NCBI GenBank assembly: GCA_965277345.1
Contig: CBDICI010000003.1
Location: 186,001 to 250,000, forward strand
DNA length: 64,000 nucleotides
Direction: 5' to 3'
DNA from: CAIOYC01 sp965277345
GTDB taxonomy: Bacteria > Pseudomonadota > Alphaproteobacteria > Caulobacterales > Caulobacteraceae
Shown: positions 42,301 to 50,677 of the stretch, one piece after another
How positions within the stretch are numbered: position 1 is the stretch's first letter
Layout of the letters: each line of letters opens with the position of its first letter
Program-made: the position numbers and the translations under genes
The notes under the pieces: model-generated
Told to the model about the DNA's origin: nothing
Databases searched by the model: none
The model's input: the letters and a program-made list of their open reading frames with translations, nothing else

Positions 42301-43270
42301 TGTCCAGCCGCGCCGCCAGCGCGGTCAGCACCGCCATGCGCGCGGCCACGCCCATCTCCACCTGCGACTGGATCAGGCTGACGGCCGGATCGTCGGCCAC
42401 CCCGGACTCGATCTCCACCCCCCGGTTCATGGGCCCGGGATGCATGACCTTCACCTTGGGGGAGGCCAGGGCCAGCTTCTCCGCGTCCAGGCCCCAGTAG
42501 CGGAAATATTCGCGGGTGGAGGGGACGAAGGCGCCGTCCATCCGCTCCAGTTGCAGGCGCAGCATCATCACCACGTCCACGCCCCTGATCCCCGTCTTCA
42601 TGTCGTGGTGGACGCCGACGCCCCATTGCCCGGCGCCGGCGGGCATCAGGGTCGGCGGCCCTACCAGCCGCACCTCGGCGCCCAGCAACTGGAGCAGCAC
42701 GACGTTGGAGCGGGCCACGCGGCTGTGCAGCACGTCGCCGCAGATCGCCACGGTCAGCCCCTCCACGCGCCCGAGCGCCCGCCGCAGGGTCAGCGCGTCG
42801 AGCAGGGCCTGGGTCGGATGTTCGTGCCCGCCGTCGCCGGCGTTGACCACGCTGCAGCTCACCTTCTGGGCCAGGAGGTCGGCGGCGCCGGAGGCGGCGT
42901 GGCGCACGATCAGGATGTCCGGCTTCATGGCGTTCAGCGTCACCGCCGTGTCGATCAGCGTCTCGCCCTTGGTGATGGAGGAGTTGCGCGGGGCCATGTT
43001 CACCGTGTCGGCGCCCAGCCGCTTGGCGGCGATCTCGAAGGAAGACTGGGTGCGGGTGGAGCTTTCGAAGAACAGGTTGACCAGGGTGCGGCCGCGCAAG
43101 GTGGAGAGCTTTTTGTCGCCGCGCAGGTTCAGGGCGACGAAGGCGTCGGCGAGGTCGAGCAGCGCCTCCGCGTCGGGCCGCGACAGGCCGGCCATGGATA
43201 ACAGGTGGCGATGGGGAAAGGCGAAGGTGCGCTGGCGGATCAATCCTTCGATGTCGGGCGCGCTATCCAT
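42278..43270 (-). CDS. pyrB: Aspartate carbamoyltransferase catalytic subunit
   Basis: A 330-residue enzyme joining carbamoyl phosphate and aspartate in pyrimidine synthesis. The carbamoyl-phosphate loop FFESSTRTQSSFE (about 67-79), the GDGGHEHPTQALLDA block (about 147-161) and the aspartate-binding HPGPMNRGVEIES near the C-terminus are all intact. ATG at 43270 gives the family N-terminus (RHLLSMAGLS follows); an in-frame TTG at 43309 is less likely. It is the first gene of pyrB-pyrX-plsY-dprA. Confidence 0.96.
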   Translation of the reverse strand: MDSAPDIEGLIRQRTFAFPHRHLLSMAGLSRPDAEALLDLADAFVALNLRGDKKLSTLRGRTLVNLFFESSTRTQSSFEIAAKRLGADTVNMAPRNSSITKGETLIDTAVTLNAMKPDILIVRHAASGAADLLAQKVSCSVVNAGDGGHEHPTQALLDALTLRRALGRVEGLTVAICGDVLHSRVARSNVVLLQLLGAEVRLVGPPTLMPAGAGQWGVGVHHDMKTGIRGVDVVMMLRLQLERMDGAFVPSTREYFRYWGLDAEKLALASPKVKVMHPGPMNRGVEIESGVADDPAVSLIQSQVEMGVAARMAVLTALAARLDNGEPTIG

Positions 43271-43316
43271 CGAAGCGGAGGCTATAGGCGGCTTTGGCGA
43301 GGGGCTCAACTAAGCT

Positions 43317-43415
43317 GTCATCCCGAAAAGCGCGCAGCGCTTATCCAGGACCTCGATAACGGTTTGCACCGCCCGTCGAGGTCCCGGCGCTCCGCTTCGC
43401 TACGGCCGGGATGAC
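43317..43415. repeat. Dispersed palindromic intergenic repeat, copy B
   Basis: Begins GTCATCCCGAAAAGCGCGCA and ends with CTACGGCCGGGATGAC. It has the same order of blocks as copy A, with a shorter centre. It fills the gap between the hydrolase stop codon and the pyrB leader. Confidence 0.8.
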
Positions 43416-43426
43416 AGGATTGGGGA

Positions 43427-44332
43427 TCACGATCCCGCCGGGGCGCCCGGCAGGTTCTCCAGCCAGCGGAGGACGGCGGCCTCCAGGGCGATACGCTGGT
43501 CCGAATAGCCGTGGTCGGTCTCCAGATGGAGGTAGGTCACCGGCGCGCCGCCGGCGGCCCTGTCCCGCAGCGCCAGGGCGCCTGCCGCCAGACCGTCGTT
43601 GGAGGTCACGATCAGCAGCGGATGGCGGGCGAGGGCGGGCGCCCAGTCGGTGAAGTTCCAGTCCTTGTCGTGCTGGATCGCCTCGTCGCCCAGGCTTTCG
43701 GGCGTGGCGTTCAGGGTGTGCATCCCGACGGTGGTTCCGATGTTGTCGTCCACCACCTTGGCGGCCGCCTTCCGGGGCAGGGCGCCCATGCCGGTCGGGC
43801 CGCCGAGGTTGGCGGCGGAGATCAGGCCCGTGGCGAGGAGGCCGGGATCGTGTCCCCCGGTATAGGCGGCCATGAACCCGCCCATGGAGTGGCCGATCAC
43901 CACGATCTTGCCGGCGTCGATACCGGGCGCGGCGACGGTGTTGGGATCGCGCAGCCAGGTCAGGGCGGCGGCGGCGTCCTCGATACAGCCGGCGAAGGTG
44001 AAGCGGCCGGGGCTGCCCCAGGCGCCGCGATAGTGCAGGGTCAGCACGTTCCACCCATCGCGCCGGATGGCCTGGGCGAGATCGAGGTTCTGCTCGTTGC
44101 CCGGCAGGCCGTGCAGCAGCAGCACCGTCGGATGCGGCCCGGCGCCGGCGGCGGTGTAGAGCACGGCGTTGATCTTCACCCCGCCCCTGGTGGGCAGGGC
44201 GAAGGCGATCATGCCCGCCGGATGCGTCTTGTCCTGTGGCGGATCGGCGACCACGGCGGCGGGGAGGGGATCGGTCTGGGCTAGGGCGGGCGCTGCGGTC
44301 AGCAGGGCGAGACAGGCAAGGACGATGCGCAC
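43427..44332 (-). CDS. Secreted alpha/beta hydrolase
   Basis: A 301-residue alpha/beta-hydrolase-fold protein with a Sec signal peptide (about 1-19, ending APALAQ). The nucleophile elbow is GHSMGG (about 149-154), an oxyanion HG sits in LLLHGLPGNEQN, and the acid and histidine are probably in IVTSNDG and ETDHGYSD. The GTG start at 44332 is chosen because GGGAGG lies eight bases upstream; the longer open frame has no other good start. Substrate unknown; dipeptidyl-peptidase- or esterase-like. Confidence 0.85.
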   Translation of the reverse strand: MRIVLACLALLTAAPALAQTDPLPAAVVADPPQDKTHPAGMIAFALPTRGGVKINAVLYTAAGAGPHPTVLLLHGLPGNEQNLDLAQAIRRDGWNVLTLHYRGAWGSPGRFTFAGCIEDAAAALTWLRDPNTVAAPGIDAGKIVVIGHSMGGFMAAYTGGHDPGLLATGLISAANLGGPTGMGALPRKAAAKVVDDNIGTTVGMHTLNATPESLGDEAIQHDKDWNFTDWAPALARHPLLIVTSNDGLAAGALALRDRAAGGAPVTYLHLETDHGYSDQRIALEAAVLRWLENLPGAPAGS

Positions 44333-44379
44333 CGGATAGCCTCCCAAACAGCTTGGCGTTAGTGGAGCGAAATCCTCGC

Positions 44380-44452
44380 CCTTCGACAAGCTCAGGATGA
44401 GGATTCCCGTTCGTCCGTCGTATAATTCGCCTCATCCTGAGCTTGTCGAAGG
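44380..44452. repeat. Perfect 23-bp inverted repeat
   Basis: The arm CCTTCGACAAGCTCAGGATG(AGG) at 44380-44402 is exactly inverted at 44430-44452, with 27 bases between. This word occurs as an intergenic repeat in many GC-rich proteobacteria. It lies between ruvX and the alpha/beta hydrolase gene (both minus strand), so the transcript would form a long hairpin. Confidence 0.9.
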
Positions 44453-44462
44453 ACGAGGCGGT

Positions 44463-44930
44463 TCAACACGCCCTCAGCCGATCCAGCGCCCCTTGCAGGA
44501 TGTAGCCGGCCGCCGCGCGGTCCACCACCTCGGCGCGTCTGGCGCGGGTCATATCCGCTTCGCCGATCAGCATCCGGTTGATGGCCATGGTGGAAAGCCG
44601 CTCGTCCCAGAAGGCGATGGGGATGTCCTTCAGCCGCAGCAGGTTGCGGGCGAAGGCGCGGTTGGACTGACAGCGCGCGCCCTCGGTTCCGTCCATGTTG
44701 ACCGGCAGGCCGATGACGATACCCGCCGCGCCCCGTCCCGCCATCAGTGCGAACAGGTCTTCCGCCTCCGGGGTGAACTTGCGCCGGCGGACCAGAGCCA
44801 GTGGAGAGGCGATGGTGCGGGTGAGGTCGGAGACGGCGACGCCCATGGTCTTCTCGCCGAGATCGAGCCCCACCACCGGCGTCATCGGCGGCAAGGCGGC
44901 GGGAAGGTCGAGGAGGTCGATGACGGGCAT
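44463..44930 (-). CDS. ruvX: Putative Holliday junction resolvase RuvX/YqgF
   Basis: A 155-residue RNase H-fold protein of the YqgF family, implicated in pre-16S rRNA processing and Holliday junction resolution. The catalytic Asp is in VVGLDLGEKTMGVAVSD (about 19-35), Glu in IAFWDERLST (about 104-113), and a late Asp in VDRAAAGYILQ. The N-terminal 17 residues (IDLLDLPAALPP) are an extension common in Caulobacterales homologs. Confidence 0.92.
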   Translation of the reverse strand: MPVIDLLDLPAALPPMTPVVGLDLGEKTMGVAVSDLTRTIASPLALVRRRKFTPEAEDLFALMAGRGAAGIVIGLPVNMDGTEGARCQSNRAFARNLLRLKDIPIAFWDERLSTMAINRMLIGEADMTRARRAEVVDRAAAGYILQGALDRLRAC

Positions 44931-44944
44931 GTTGCTCCTTACAT

Positions 44945-45048
44945 GTCATCCCGGCCGGAGCGAAGCGCGGAGCCGGGACCTCGACAGCGATCGGCGGCGG
45001 CCCACCACTTGGAGTCCCGGACAGGCGTTGTGCGCTTTCCAGGATGAC
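44945..45048. repeat. Dispersed palindromic intergenic repeat, copy C (inverted)
   Basis: Begins GTCATCCCGGCCGGAGCGAA and ends TTTCCAGGATGAC; relative to copies A and B the internal blocks are reversed (GCGGAGCCGGGACCTCGA first, then GGAGTCCCGGACAGGCG). It lies between ruvX and gatC, which diverge. Confidence 0.75.
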
Positions 45049-45117
45049 CGCCGCGGGGCGTGGCTTGCCAACGACCACCCTGGGCGGCTAACCCGCACGC
45101 TCGAGCAAGGAACCGTC

Positions 45118-45405
45118 ATGGCCATCGACGCCGACACCGTCCGCAAGGTCGCCCGCCTCGCCCGCATCCGGGTGGAGGACGCCGCTCTGGAGCCCATGGC
45201 GCGGGAGCTCTCCGGCATCATGGCCTGGATCGAGCAGCTGAACGAGGTGGATACCGACGGGGTCGAACCGATGACCTCCTGCGTCGCCGCCAGGCTGCCG
45301 CTGCGCGAGGACGCGATCACCGACGGGAACCAGCAGGGCGCGATCCTGGCCAATGCGCCGCGATCGGACCGCGGCTTCTTCGTGGTGCCCAAGGTGGTGG
45401 AATAG
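45118..45405 (+). CDS. gatC: Asp-tRNA(Asn)/Glu-tRNA(Gln) amidotransferase subunit C
   Basis: A 95-residue GatC, the small belt subunit stabilising GatA-GatB. It shows the family start DTVRKVARLARIRVEDAA, the central MAWIEQLNEVDTDGVEPM and the C-terminal RSDRGFFVVPKVVE. The AAGGAAC ribosome-binding site precedes the ATG. gatA begins two bases downstream. Confidence 0.96.
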   Translation: MAIDADTVRKVARLARIRVEDAALEPMARELSGIMAWIEQLNEVDTDGVEPMTSCVAARLPLREDAITDGNQQGAILANAPRSDRGFFVVPKVVE

Positions 45406-45407
45406 CC

Positions 45408-46883
45408 ATGGCCGCGCTCACCGACCTGACCCTGAAGGCCGCCCTGGACGGGCTGACGGCCAAGGCCTTCTCCGCCGAGGAGCTGGCCCGGGCGCACGTG
45501 GAGGCCATCGCGGCCGCCAACCCGCACCTCAACGCCTATGTGCTGCAGACGCCGGACAAGGCCATGGCCATGGCCCGGGCCTCGGACCAGCGGCGCGCGC
45601 GGGGCGAGGCCGGACCGCTGGAGGGCGCCTGTCTCGGCGTCAAGGACCTGTTCTGCACCGCGGGCGTGCAGTCCACCGCCGGCTCCAACATCCTCAAGGG
45701 CTTCGAGCCGCCCTACGAATCCACCGTCACCGCCAACCTGTGGCGCGACGGGGCGGTGATGCTGGGCAAGCTGAACATGGACGAGTTCGCCATGGGCTCG
45801 TCCAACGAGACCTCCGCCTTCGGGCCGGTGAACAATCCCTGGAAGATCAGGGGCTCCAACCGGCCGCTGACGCCGGGCGGCTCCTCCGGCGGGTCGGCCA
45901 GCGCGGTGGCGGCGGACCTCTGCCTCGCGGCCACGGCCTCGGACACCGGCGGTTCGATCCGCCAGCCGGCGTCCTTCACCGGCACGGTGGGGATCAAGCC
46001 CACCTATGGCCGCGCCTCGCGCTACGGCATGGTGGCCTTCGCCTCCTCCCTCGATCAGGCCGGTCCCATCGCCAAGACGGTGGCGGATGCGGCGATCATG
46101 CTGACCTCCATGTGCGGGCACGACCCTCGGGACTCCACCTCGCTCGACGTGGCGACTCCGGACTTCGCGGGCTTCATCGGCAAGTCGGTCAAGGGCCTGC
46201 GCATCGGCATCCCCGACGAGTATCGGCTGGACGGGATGCCGCCGGAGATCGCCGAGCTGTGGGACCAGGGCATGGCGTGGCTCACGGCCGCCGGGTGCGA
46301 GATCAAGTGCGTGTCGCTGCCTCATACCAAGTACGCCCTGCCGGCCTATTACATCATCGCCCCTGCCGAAGCCTCCTCCAACCTCGCCCGCTATGACGGG
46401 ATGCGCTACGGCCTACGCGTGGACGGCGGTTCGCTGATCGACACCTACGAGCAGACCCGCGCCGCGGGCTTCGGCGCCGAGGTGAAGCGCCGGGTGCTGA
46501 TCGGCGCCTATGTGCTCTCCGCGGGATACTACGACGCCTACTATCTGAAGGCCCAGCGCGTGCGTCGCCGCATTGCCGAGGACTTCGATGCGGCCTTCGC
46601 CGGGGTGGACGCCCTGCTCACCCCCACCGCCCCCTCCGCCGCCTTCGCGCTCGGCGACCGGGTGAGCGACCCCATCGCCATGTACCTGAACGACGTCTTC
46701 ACCGTCACCACCAACCTGGCCGGTCTGCCCGGTCTCTCGCTGCCGGCGGGCCTTTCGGCGGAGGGCCTGCCGCTCGGCCTGCAACTGATCGGCCGGGCGC
46801 TGGACGAGGGCGCCCTGTTCTCGCTCGCCACGGTGATGGAACAGGCCGCCGGCTTTCGCGCCAAACCCGAGCGCTGGTGGTAG
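45408..46883 (+). CDS. gatA: Asp-tRNA(Asn)/Glu-tRNA(Gln) amidotransferase subunit A
   Basis: A 491-residue amidase-signature enzyme that releases ammonia from glutamine for transamidation of mischarged tRNA. The Ser-cisSer-Lys triad is visible: Lys in GVKDLF (about 78-83), cis-Ser in the GGSSGGSASA loop (about 158-167) and the nucleophile in DTGGSIRQPA (about 181-190). Length is normal. It forms an operon with gatC; gatB is separate, 2.2 kb downstream on the same strand. Confidence 0.97.
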   Translation: MAALTDLTLKAALDGLTAKAFSAEELARAHVEAIAAANPHLNAYVLQTPDKAMAMARASDQRRARGEAGPLEGACLGVKDLFCTAGVQSTAGSNILKGFEPPYESTVTANLWRDGAVMLGKLNMDEFAMGSSNETSAFGPVNNPWKIRGSNRPLTPGGSSGGSASAVAADLCLAATASDTGGSIRQPASFTGTVGIKPTYGRASRYGMVAFASSLDQAGPIAKTVADAAIMLTSMCGHDPRDSTSLDVATPDFAGFIGKSVKGLRIGIPDEYRLDGMPPEIAELWDQGMAWLTAAGCEIKCVSLPHTKYALPAYYIIAPAEASSNLARYDGMRYGLRVDGGSLIDTYEQTRAAGFGAEVKRRVLIGAYVLSAGYYDAYYLKAQRVRRRIAEDFDAAFAGVDALLTPTAPSAAFALGDRVSDPIAMYLNDVFTVTTNLAGLPGLSLPAGLSAEGLPLGLQLIGRALDEGALFSLATVMEQAAGFRAKPERWW

Positions 46884-47556
46884 GCCAAGCCCAGCCCGCG
46901 CCGCGGTTGGTTCGATCCTGAATCCTCCCCCTCAACGGGGGGGAGGGGACCGCCCGAAGGGTGGTGGAGGGGGCGGCGCCGCCCGGTCCGGCTATCTTCG
47001 CGCCGCCCCCTCCGTCACGGCGGGTATCCCCGCCGCGCCGCCTCCCCCGCTGCGCAGGGGAGGAGAAGACGTGCATAATCGGCCTCTGCCGGTGGGGGCG
47101 AGGGTGGGGAGGTGGGCGGAGCGTTCCGGCCTCGTCCGGAGACCGGGAAGTGCGCTGTAGGTTTCGACGGGGCAGGAACGCTCCGCGCGGCTGTTTGGGA
47201 TCGGCAGGCGTTCGCGCACGGGCTTGCAACTTAGGCCCTGACGTACGGCCCCGCCGGCAGGCTCGTCCACTCTTGGCATGGACGGGACAGGCGAGTTGTG
47301 ACCTCGACCCTTGGACCGACCGCCCGAAGGCGGCGGGACACACCCCTGCTCAACCGCATCCCCACCGCCCTCGAGAGCCGGATCCAAGGCCCTCCCCGTG
47401 CGATGGAGACACCTCCAGCATACGAGACGGCGCAAGCCGGTCGGATAAGGAGGAAGATTCCCCCGCCGATCGTCACCGAAAGGCTCCGTTCTCGATCGGC
47501 GGCGGGACGAGAAGCCCAGTCGTGGTGGCGGAGAAGGGGCGTCGCCCGTGTCCTCA
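46884..47556. other. Intergenic region with repeats between gatA and the winged-helix gene
   Basis: 673 bases without a convincing gene. The first 190 hold a palindromic repeat (46923-47072). The rest (47080-47556) has only short reading frames with atypical, Arg/Pro-rich translations on both strands. I see no RNA gene or clear promoter in it. Confidence 0.55.
46923..47072. repeat. Palindromic G/C-run intergenic repeat
   Basis: CCTCCCCCTCAACGGGGGGG and GGTGGTGGAGGGGGCGGCG are followed in inverted order by CGCCGCCCCCTCCGTCACGG and CCTCCCCCGCTGCGCAGGGG. It is of the same general type as the element at 3457-3608. Confidence 0.6.
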
Positions 47557-48048
47557 TCAATCCAGATCGAATCCCGCCTCGCGCAGGTTCTTGATCAGGC
47601 GGCGGAACAGCACAAAGTTGCTCTGCTGCAGGGCAGGGTTGTTGCCGAACTTGAACAGGTTCGCCTCGGTGACGATCAGGCCCTCGTCGGTCTGAACCAG
47701 TATGCCCTGCTCCACCAGGTATTTGGTGCGCCGCCGGACGGTCTCGTTGGGCATGTTGAGGAATCGGGAGACGGCGGTGCGCGATACGCCGCGCTTCAGG
47801 CTGTCGGGCTCGATGGCGGCGGTGGAGGCGAACGCCTTGTCCAGATCCCGATCCCCCATGATGGTGAGCACATTGGTGTTCATGATGGCGTGAATGATGA
47901 GAAGGTCGAGCGTGTGCAGGTCGTAGGCGTTCAGCATCTCGCTGATCATCAGGATGATGTACGAGAGCGTATGGCGCGACAGCAGGCGCGCCTGATCCTG
48001 GTCAGCGGGGGTCGTCCCGGTTCCCGGCGGATGCGGAGGATGGGCCAT
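47557..48048 (-). CDS. Winged helix-turn-helix transcriptional regulator
   Basis: A 163-residue protein. The stretch GVSRTAVSRFLNMPNETVRRRTKYLVEQGILVQ (about 88-120; an HTH followed by a wing) is a clear DNA-binding unit. The preceding 60 residues (SYIILMISEMLNAYDLHTLDLLIIHAIMN) are hydrophobic-helical and could dimerise. I cannot place it in a named family (MarR- or GntR-like HTH). The C-terminal segment KFGNNPALQQSNFVLFRRLI probably packs against the helix. Its targets are unknown. Confidence 0.75.
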   Translation of the reverse strand: MAHPPHPPGTGTTPADQDQARLLSRHTLSYIILMISEMLNAYDLHTLDLLIIHAIMNTNVLTIMGDRDLDKAFASTAAIEPDSLKRGVSRTAVSRFLNMPNETVRRRTKYLVEQGILVQTDEGLIVTEANLFKFGNNPALQQSNFVLFRRLIKNLREAGFDLD

Positions 48049-48111
48049 CAGGCGCGCCGCCGCTGGACCGACCCCAAGCCGGGAGAGGCTCCCGGTGGAA
48101 GGCCGTGAACC

Positions 48112-48303
48112 CTAGTGGTGTCCGCGATGACCTGCGCCGCGCACGCCGGCCCTGCCGAAGCCCGGGTCGCGATCGATTTTCGCCACCAGAAGTCGCAAGG
48201 TGAAGGCCGCCTCGCCGAGGTCGTCATCGACGCAGGCGTCCGCGAGTTCCGCCAGCTGCGGCAGCATCTCCACGAGGTATCGCCGGGTGTTTTCCGATGA
48301 CAT
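48112..48303 (-). CDS. Small hypothetical protein, paralog of the one at 33012
   Basis: A 63-residue protein. NTRRYLVEMLPQLAELADAC followed by AAFTLRLLVAKI gives two helices matching the pattern seen at 33012-33212 (Y-[IL]-x-E-M-L-x-Q-L-A-[ED]-L). The C-terminus is Gly/Arg/His-rich. ATG at 48303 is used because the homologous part starts there. Small proteins of this kind often sit beside regulators in alphaproteobacteria; the neighbour upstream of its 3' end is the winged-helix gene. Function unknown. Confidence 0.55.
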   Translation of the reverse strand: MSSENTRRYLVEMLPQLAELADACVDDDLGEAAFTLRLLVAKIDRDPGFGRAGVRGAGHRGHH

Positions 48304-48604
48304 GGACGCACACTCCACCAACGCGCACCCCGCAAGCCTATGAAACTTCGGCCGAACGCGTGCAAGTTCCTTCACCCCCAAAATGAGGCTCCGCCCCGAA
48401 CGGGGTGTGTGGAAGCCGCCTGACCAGAACTCTAAATGTGCGTGGCGTGAAGGCGTTCCGCTCAACCCATCATGGATTTTCGTGGTCGCTGCAAGCCCTG
48501 GAACCGGGGGTCGGGCCGCCGACGGCCGGCGATGGCGGCGCCGGACAGCAGAACGCCCCCGCCGCCGTCGGCGAGGGCGTCTGAACGTGGAACTCGGGCG
48601 TCGC
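48304..48604. other. Intergenic region, no gene seen
   Basis: About 300 bases. The part 48551-48582 (ACGCCCCCGCCG ... CGGCGAGGGCGT) is an imperfect hairpin just downstream of the secreted-protein gene (minus strand) and could aid termination, although it lacks a T-run. Nothing else is recognisable. Confidence 0.5.
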
Positions 48605-48925
48605 CTACTGCGGCTTCACCTTGGCCAGGTCTTCCCCGGCCTTCTTCAGCGCTTCGTCGCTGATGGCGCCCTGCGACATGGGCTGCAGGTCTTTCAGGCT
48701 CATGGACTTGAACTGGTCGTACATGGCGTGGGTGGTCAAACCCGGCATGTCCTTGTCGAGCACCGCCTTGCCGTCCGGATTGGCGGCGATCTGCTCGATC
48801 GGCGTGTCGAGGGTAAGCGGCCCCTTGGCCATGGCCGGGGCGGGGGCCGGAGCGGCCTGCGCGAAGGCGCCGGATGCGAAGGCGAGACTGGCGACGGCCA
48901 GGCTCGCGGCGATGAACTTCCTCAT
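48605..48925 (-). CDS. Small secreted protein of unknown function
   Basis: A 106-residue protein with a clear Sec signal peptide (MRKFIAASLAVASLAFA..., cleavage after AFAQA) and an Ala/Pro linker. The mature part LDTPIEQIAANPDGKAVLDKD (about 38-58) followed by MYDQFKSMSLKDLQPMSQG matches small secreted proteins of alphaproteobacteria with repeated 'D-T-P-I-E-x-[IL]-x-A-[ND]-P' motifs, none with known function. AGGGAGG precedes the ATG. Confidence 0.75.
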   Translation of the reverse strand: MRKFIAASLAVASLAFASGAFAQAAPAPAPAMAKGPLTLDTPIEQIAANPDGKAVLDKDMPGLTTHAMYDQFKSMSLKDLQPMSQGAISDEALKKAGEDLAKVKPQ

Positions 48926-49065
48926 GACGTCCTCCCTTAGGTGTCCGGCGGATAGAACCGTGTTTTGCGGACCTGAACAAGGCGTCACCTTTACATCGAA
49001 GTATGCCAGGGGCGTGACATGGGGCCTCGCCTGTTCCAGATAGACCGGCAGATTGGAGCATCCCG

Positions 49066-50577
49066 ATGAGCGAACGCGCGCCCTACCGTATCCAGGGCCG
49101 GACCGGCGAGTGGGAGGTGGTGCTGGGGCTGGAGGTCCACGCCCAGGTCGCCTCCAACGCCAAGCTGTTCTCCGGCGCCGCGACCGCCTTCGGCGCCGAG
49201 CCGAACACGCAGGTCTCGCTGGTGGATGCGGGCTTTCCCGGCCAGCTGCCGGTGATCAACCGCTATTGCGTCGAACAGGCGATCAAGACCGGCTTTGGCC
49301 TGAAGGCGCGCATTAACCTCGTCTCCCGCTTCGACCGGAAGAACTACTTCTATCCGGACCTGCCGCAGGGCTATCAGATCAGCCAGTTCAAGGAGCCCAT
49401 CGTCGGCGAGGGGACGGTGGAGGTGGAGCGCGACGACGGCAGCCGCTTCACCGTCGGCGTCGAGCGGCTGCACCTGGAGCAGGACGCGGGCAAGTTGATC
49501 CATGACATGGACCCGAACTGGACCCACGTCGACCTGAACCGCTCCGGCGTGGCGCTGATGGAGATCGTCTCCCGGCCGGATATGCGTTCGCCGGAGGATG
49601 CGGCCGCCTATGTGAAAACGCTGCGGATGCTGGTCCGCTATCTCGGCGCCTGCGACGGCGATATGGAGAAGGGCAATCTGCGCGCCGACGTGAACGTCTC
49701 GGTGTGCCGTCCGGGACAGTTTGAAAAGTTCAAGGAAAGCGGCGACTTCGGCCATCTCGGCGCCCGCTGCGAGATCAAGAACGTCAACTCCATGCGCTTC
49801 ATCCAGCAGGCCATCGTCTATGAGGCGCATCGCCAGGTGGAGATCATCGAGGGGGGCGGGCGCATCGATCAGGAGACCCGCCTGTTTGACCCCGGCCGCG
49901 GCGAGACCCGCTCCATGCGCTCCAAGGAAGACGCCATGGACTATCGCTACTTTCCCGACCCCGACCTGCTGCCGCTGGAACTCGATCCCGAGTGGGTGAA
50001 GCGGATCCAGGCCAGCCTGCCGGAATTGCCCGACGCCAAGCTCCGGCGGCTGCAGTCGCAGTACGGTCTTTCCGCCTATGACGCCGGCGTACTGGTGATC
50101 GAGGGCGGGCGGGCGGACTATTTCGAGCAAGCCGCCCAAGGGGGCGGGACGGGGGGTATGGACGCCAAGCTGGTGGCTAACTTCACCACCAACGAACTGC
50201 TGTCGCGGCTGGCCAGGGACGGCCTCGAGATCGAGGCCAGCCCGATCTCGCCGCGGGACCTCGGCGGTCTCGTGGCGCTGATCCAGGACGGGACCATCTC
50301 CTCCAGGACCGCCAAGCAGGTGTTCGAACACATGTGGGCGGGGGAGGGGACGCCGGCCGAGATCGTCCAGACGCACGGCCTGGTGCAGATCAGCGACACC
50401 AGCGCCATCGAGGCCGCGATTGATGAGATCATGGCCGCCAATCCGGACAAGATCGCCGCCGCCAGGGACAGGCCGCAGGCGATCGGCTGGTTCGTCGGTC
50501 AGGTGATGAAGGCCACCGGCGGCAAGGCCAATCCGGCGGCGGTCAACGAGATCCTGAAGGCCAAGCTCGGGCTGTAG
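49066..50577 (+). CDS. gatB: Asp-tRNA(Asn)/Glu-tRNA(Gln) amidotransferase subunit B
   Basis: A 503-residue GatB, the tRNA-binding and transamidation subunit. The kinase-like active site begins EVVLGLEVHAQV (about 17-28), with RKNYFYPDLPQGYQISQF (about 91-108) and ARCEIKNVNSMRFIQQA. The C-terminal YqeY-like tail (about 400-503, ANPDKIAAARD...KATGGKANPAAVNEILK) is complete. It serves with gatC-gatA; asparaginyl- or glutaminyl-tRNA is made by this indirect route in alphaproteobacteria. Confidence 0.97.
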   Translation: MSERAPYRIQGRTGEWEVVLGLEVHAQVASNAKLFSGAATAFGAEPNTQVSLVDAGFPGQLPVINRYCVEQAIKTGFGLKARINLVSRFDRKNYFYPDLPQGYQISQFKEPIVGEGTVEVERDDGSRFTVGVERLHLEQDAGKLIHDMDPNWTHVDLNRSGVALMEIVSRPDMRSPEDAAAYVKTLRMLVRYLGACDGDMEKGNLRADVNVSVCRPGQFEKFKESGDFGHLGARCEIKNVNSMRFIQQAIVYEAHRQVEIIEGGGRIDQETRLFDPGRGETRSMRSKEDAMDYRYFPDPDLLPLELDPEWVKRIQASLPELPDAKLRRLQSQYGLSAYDAGVLVIEGGRADYFEQAAQGGGTGGMDAKLVANFTTNELLSRLARDGLEIEASPISPRDLGGLVALIQDGTISSRTAKQVFEHMWAGEGTPAEIVQTHGLVQISDTSAIEAAIDEIMAANPDKIAAARDRPQAIGWFVGQVMKATGGKANPAAVNEILKAKLGL

Positions 50578-50628
50578 AGCCGAAACACCAGCGTTTTTGG
50601 TCTTATCTGATGTCTTCTGTTTTGCCTG

Positions 50629-50649
50629 TTGATAGGCCGGTTCTATCAA
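50629..50649. repeat. Short perfect inverted repeat between gatB and the RcnB-like gene
   Basis: TTGATAG and CTATCAA pair perfectly around GCCGGTT. It lies between two converging genes, so it could support termination in either direction, although no T-run follows on either strand. Confidence 0.4.
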
Positions 50650-50677
50650 ACCCTAAACGACCCCAGGAAGGGCCGCC

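Noticed and set aside
46961..47695. Plus-strand 244-codon frame after gatA
   Set aside because: Its first part is a translated repeat and the remainder is Arg/Pro-rich without motif; it also runs into the antisense of the winged-helix gene.
48551..48582. Possible terminator of the small secreted-protein gene
   Set aside because: The stem is imperfect and a T-run is missing; mentioned only in the intergenic entry.
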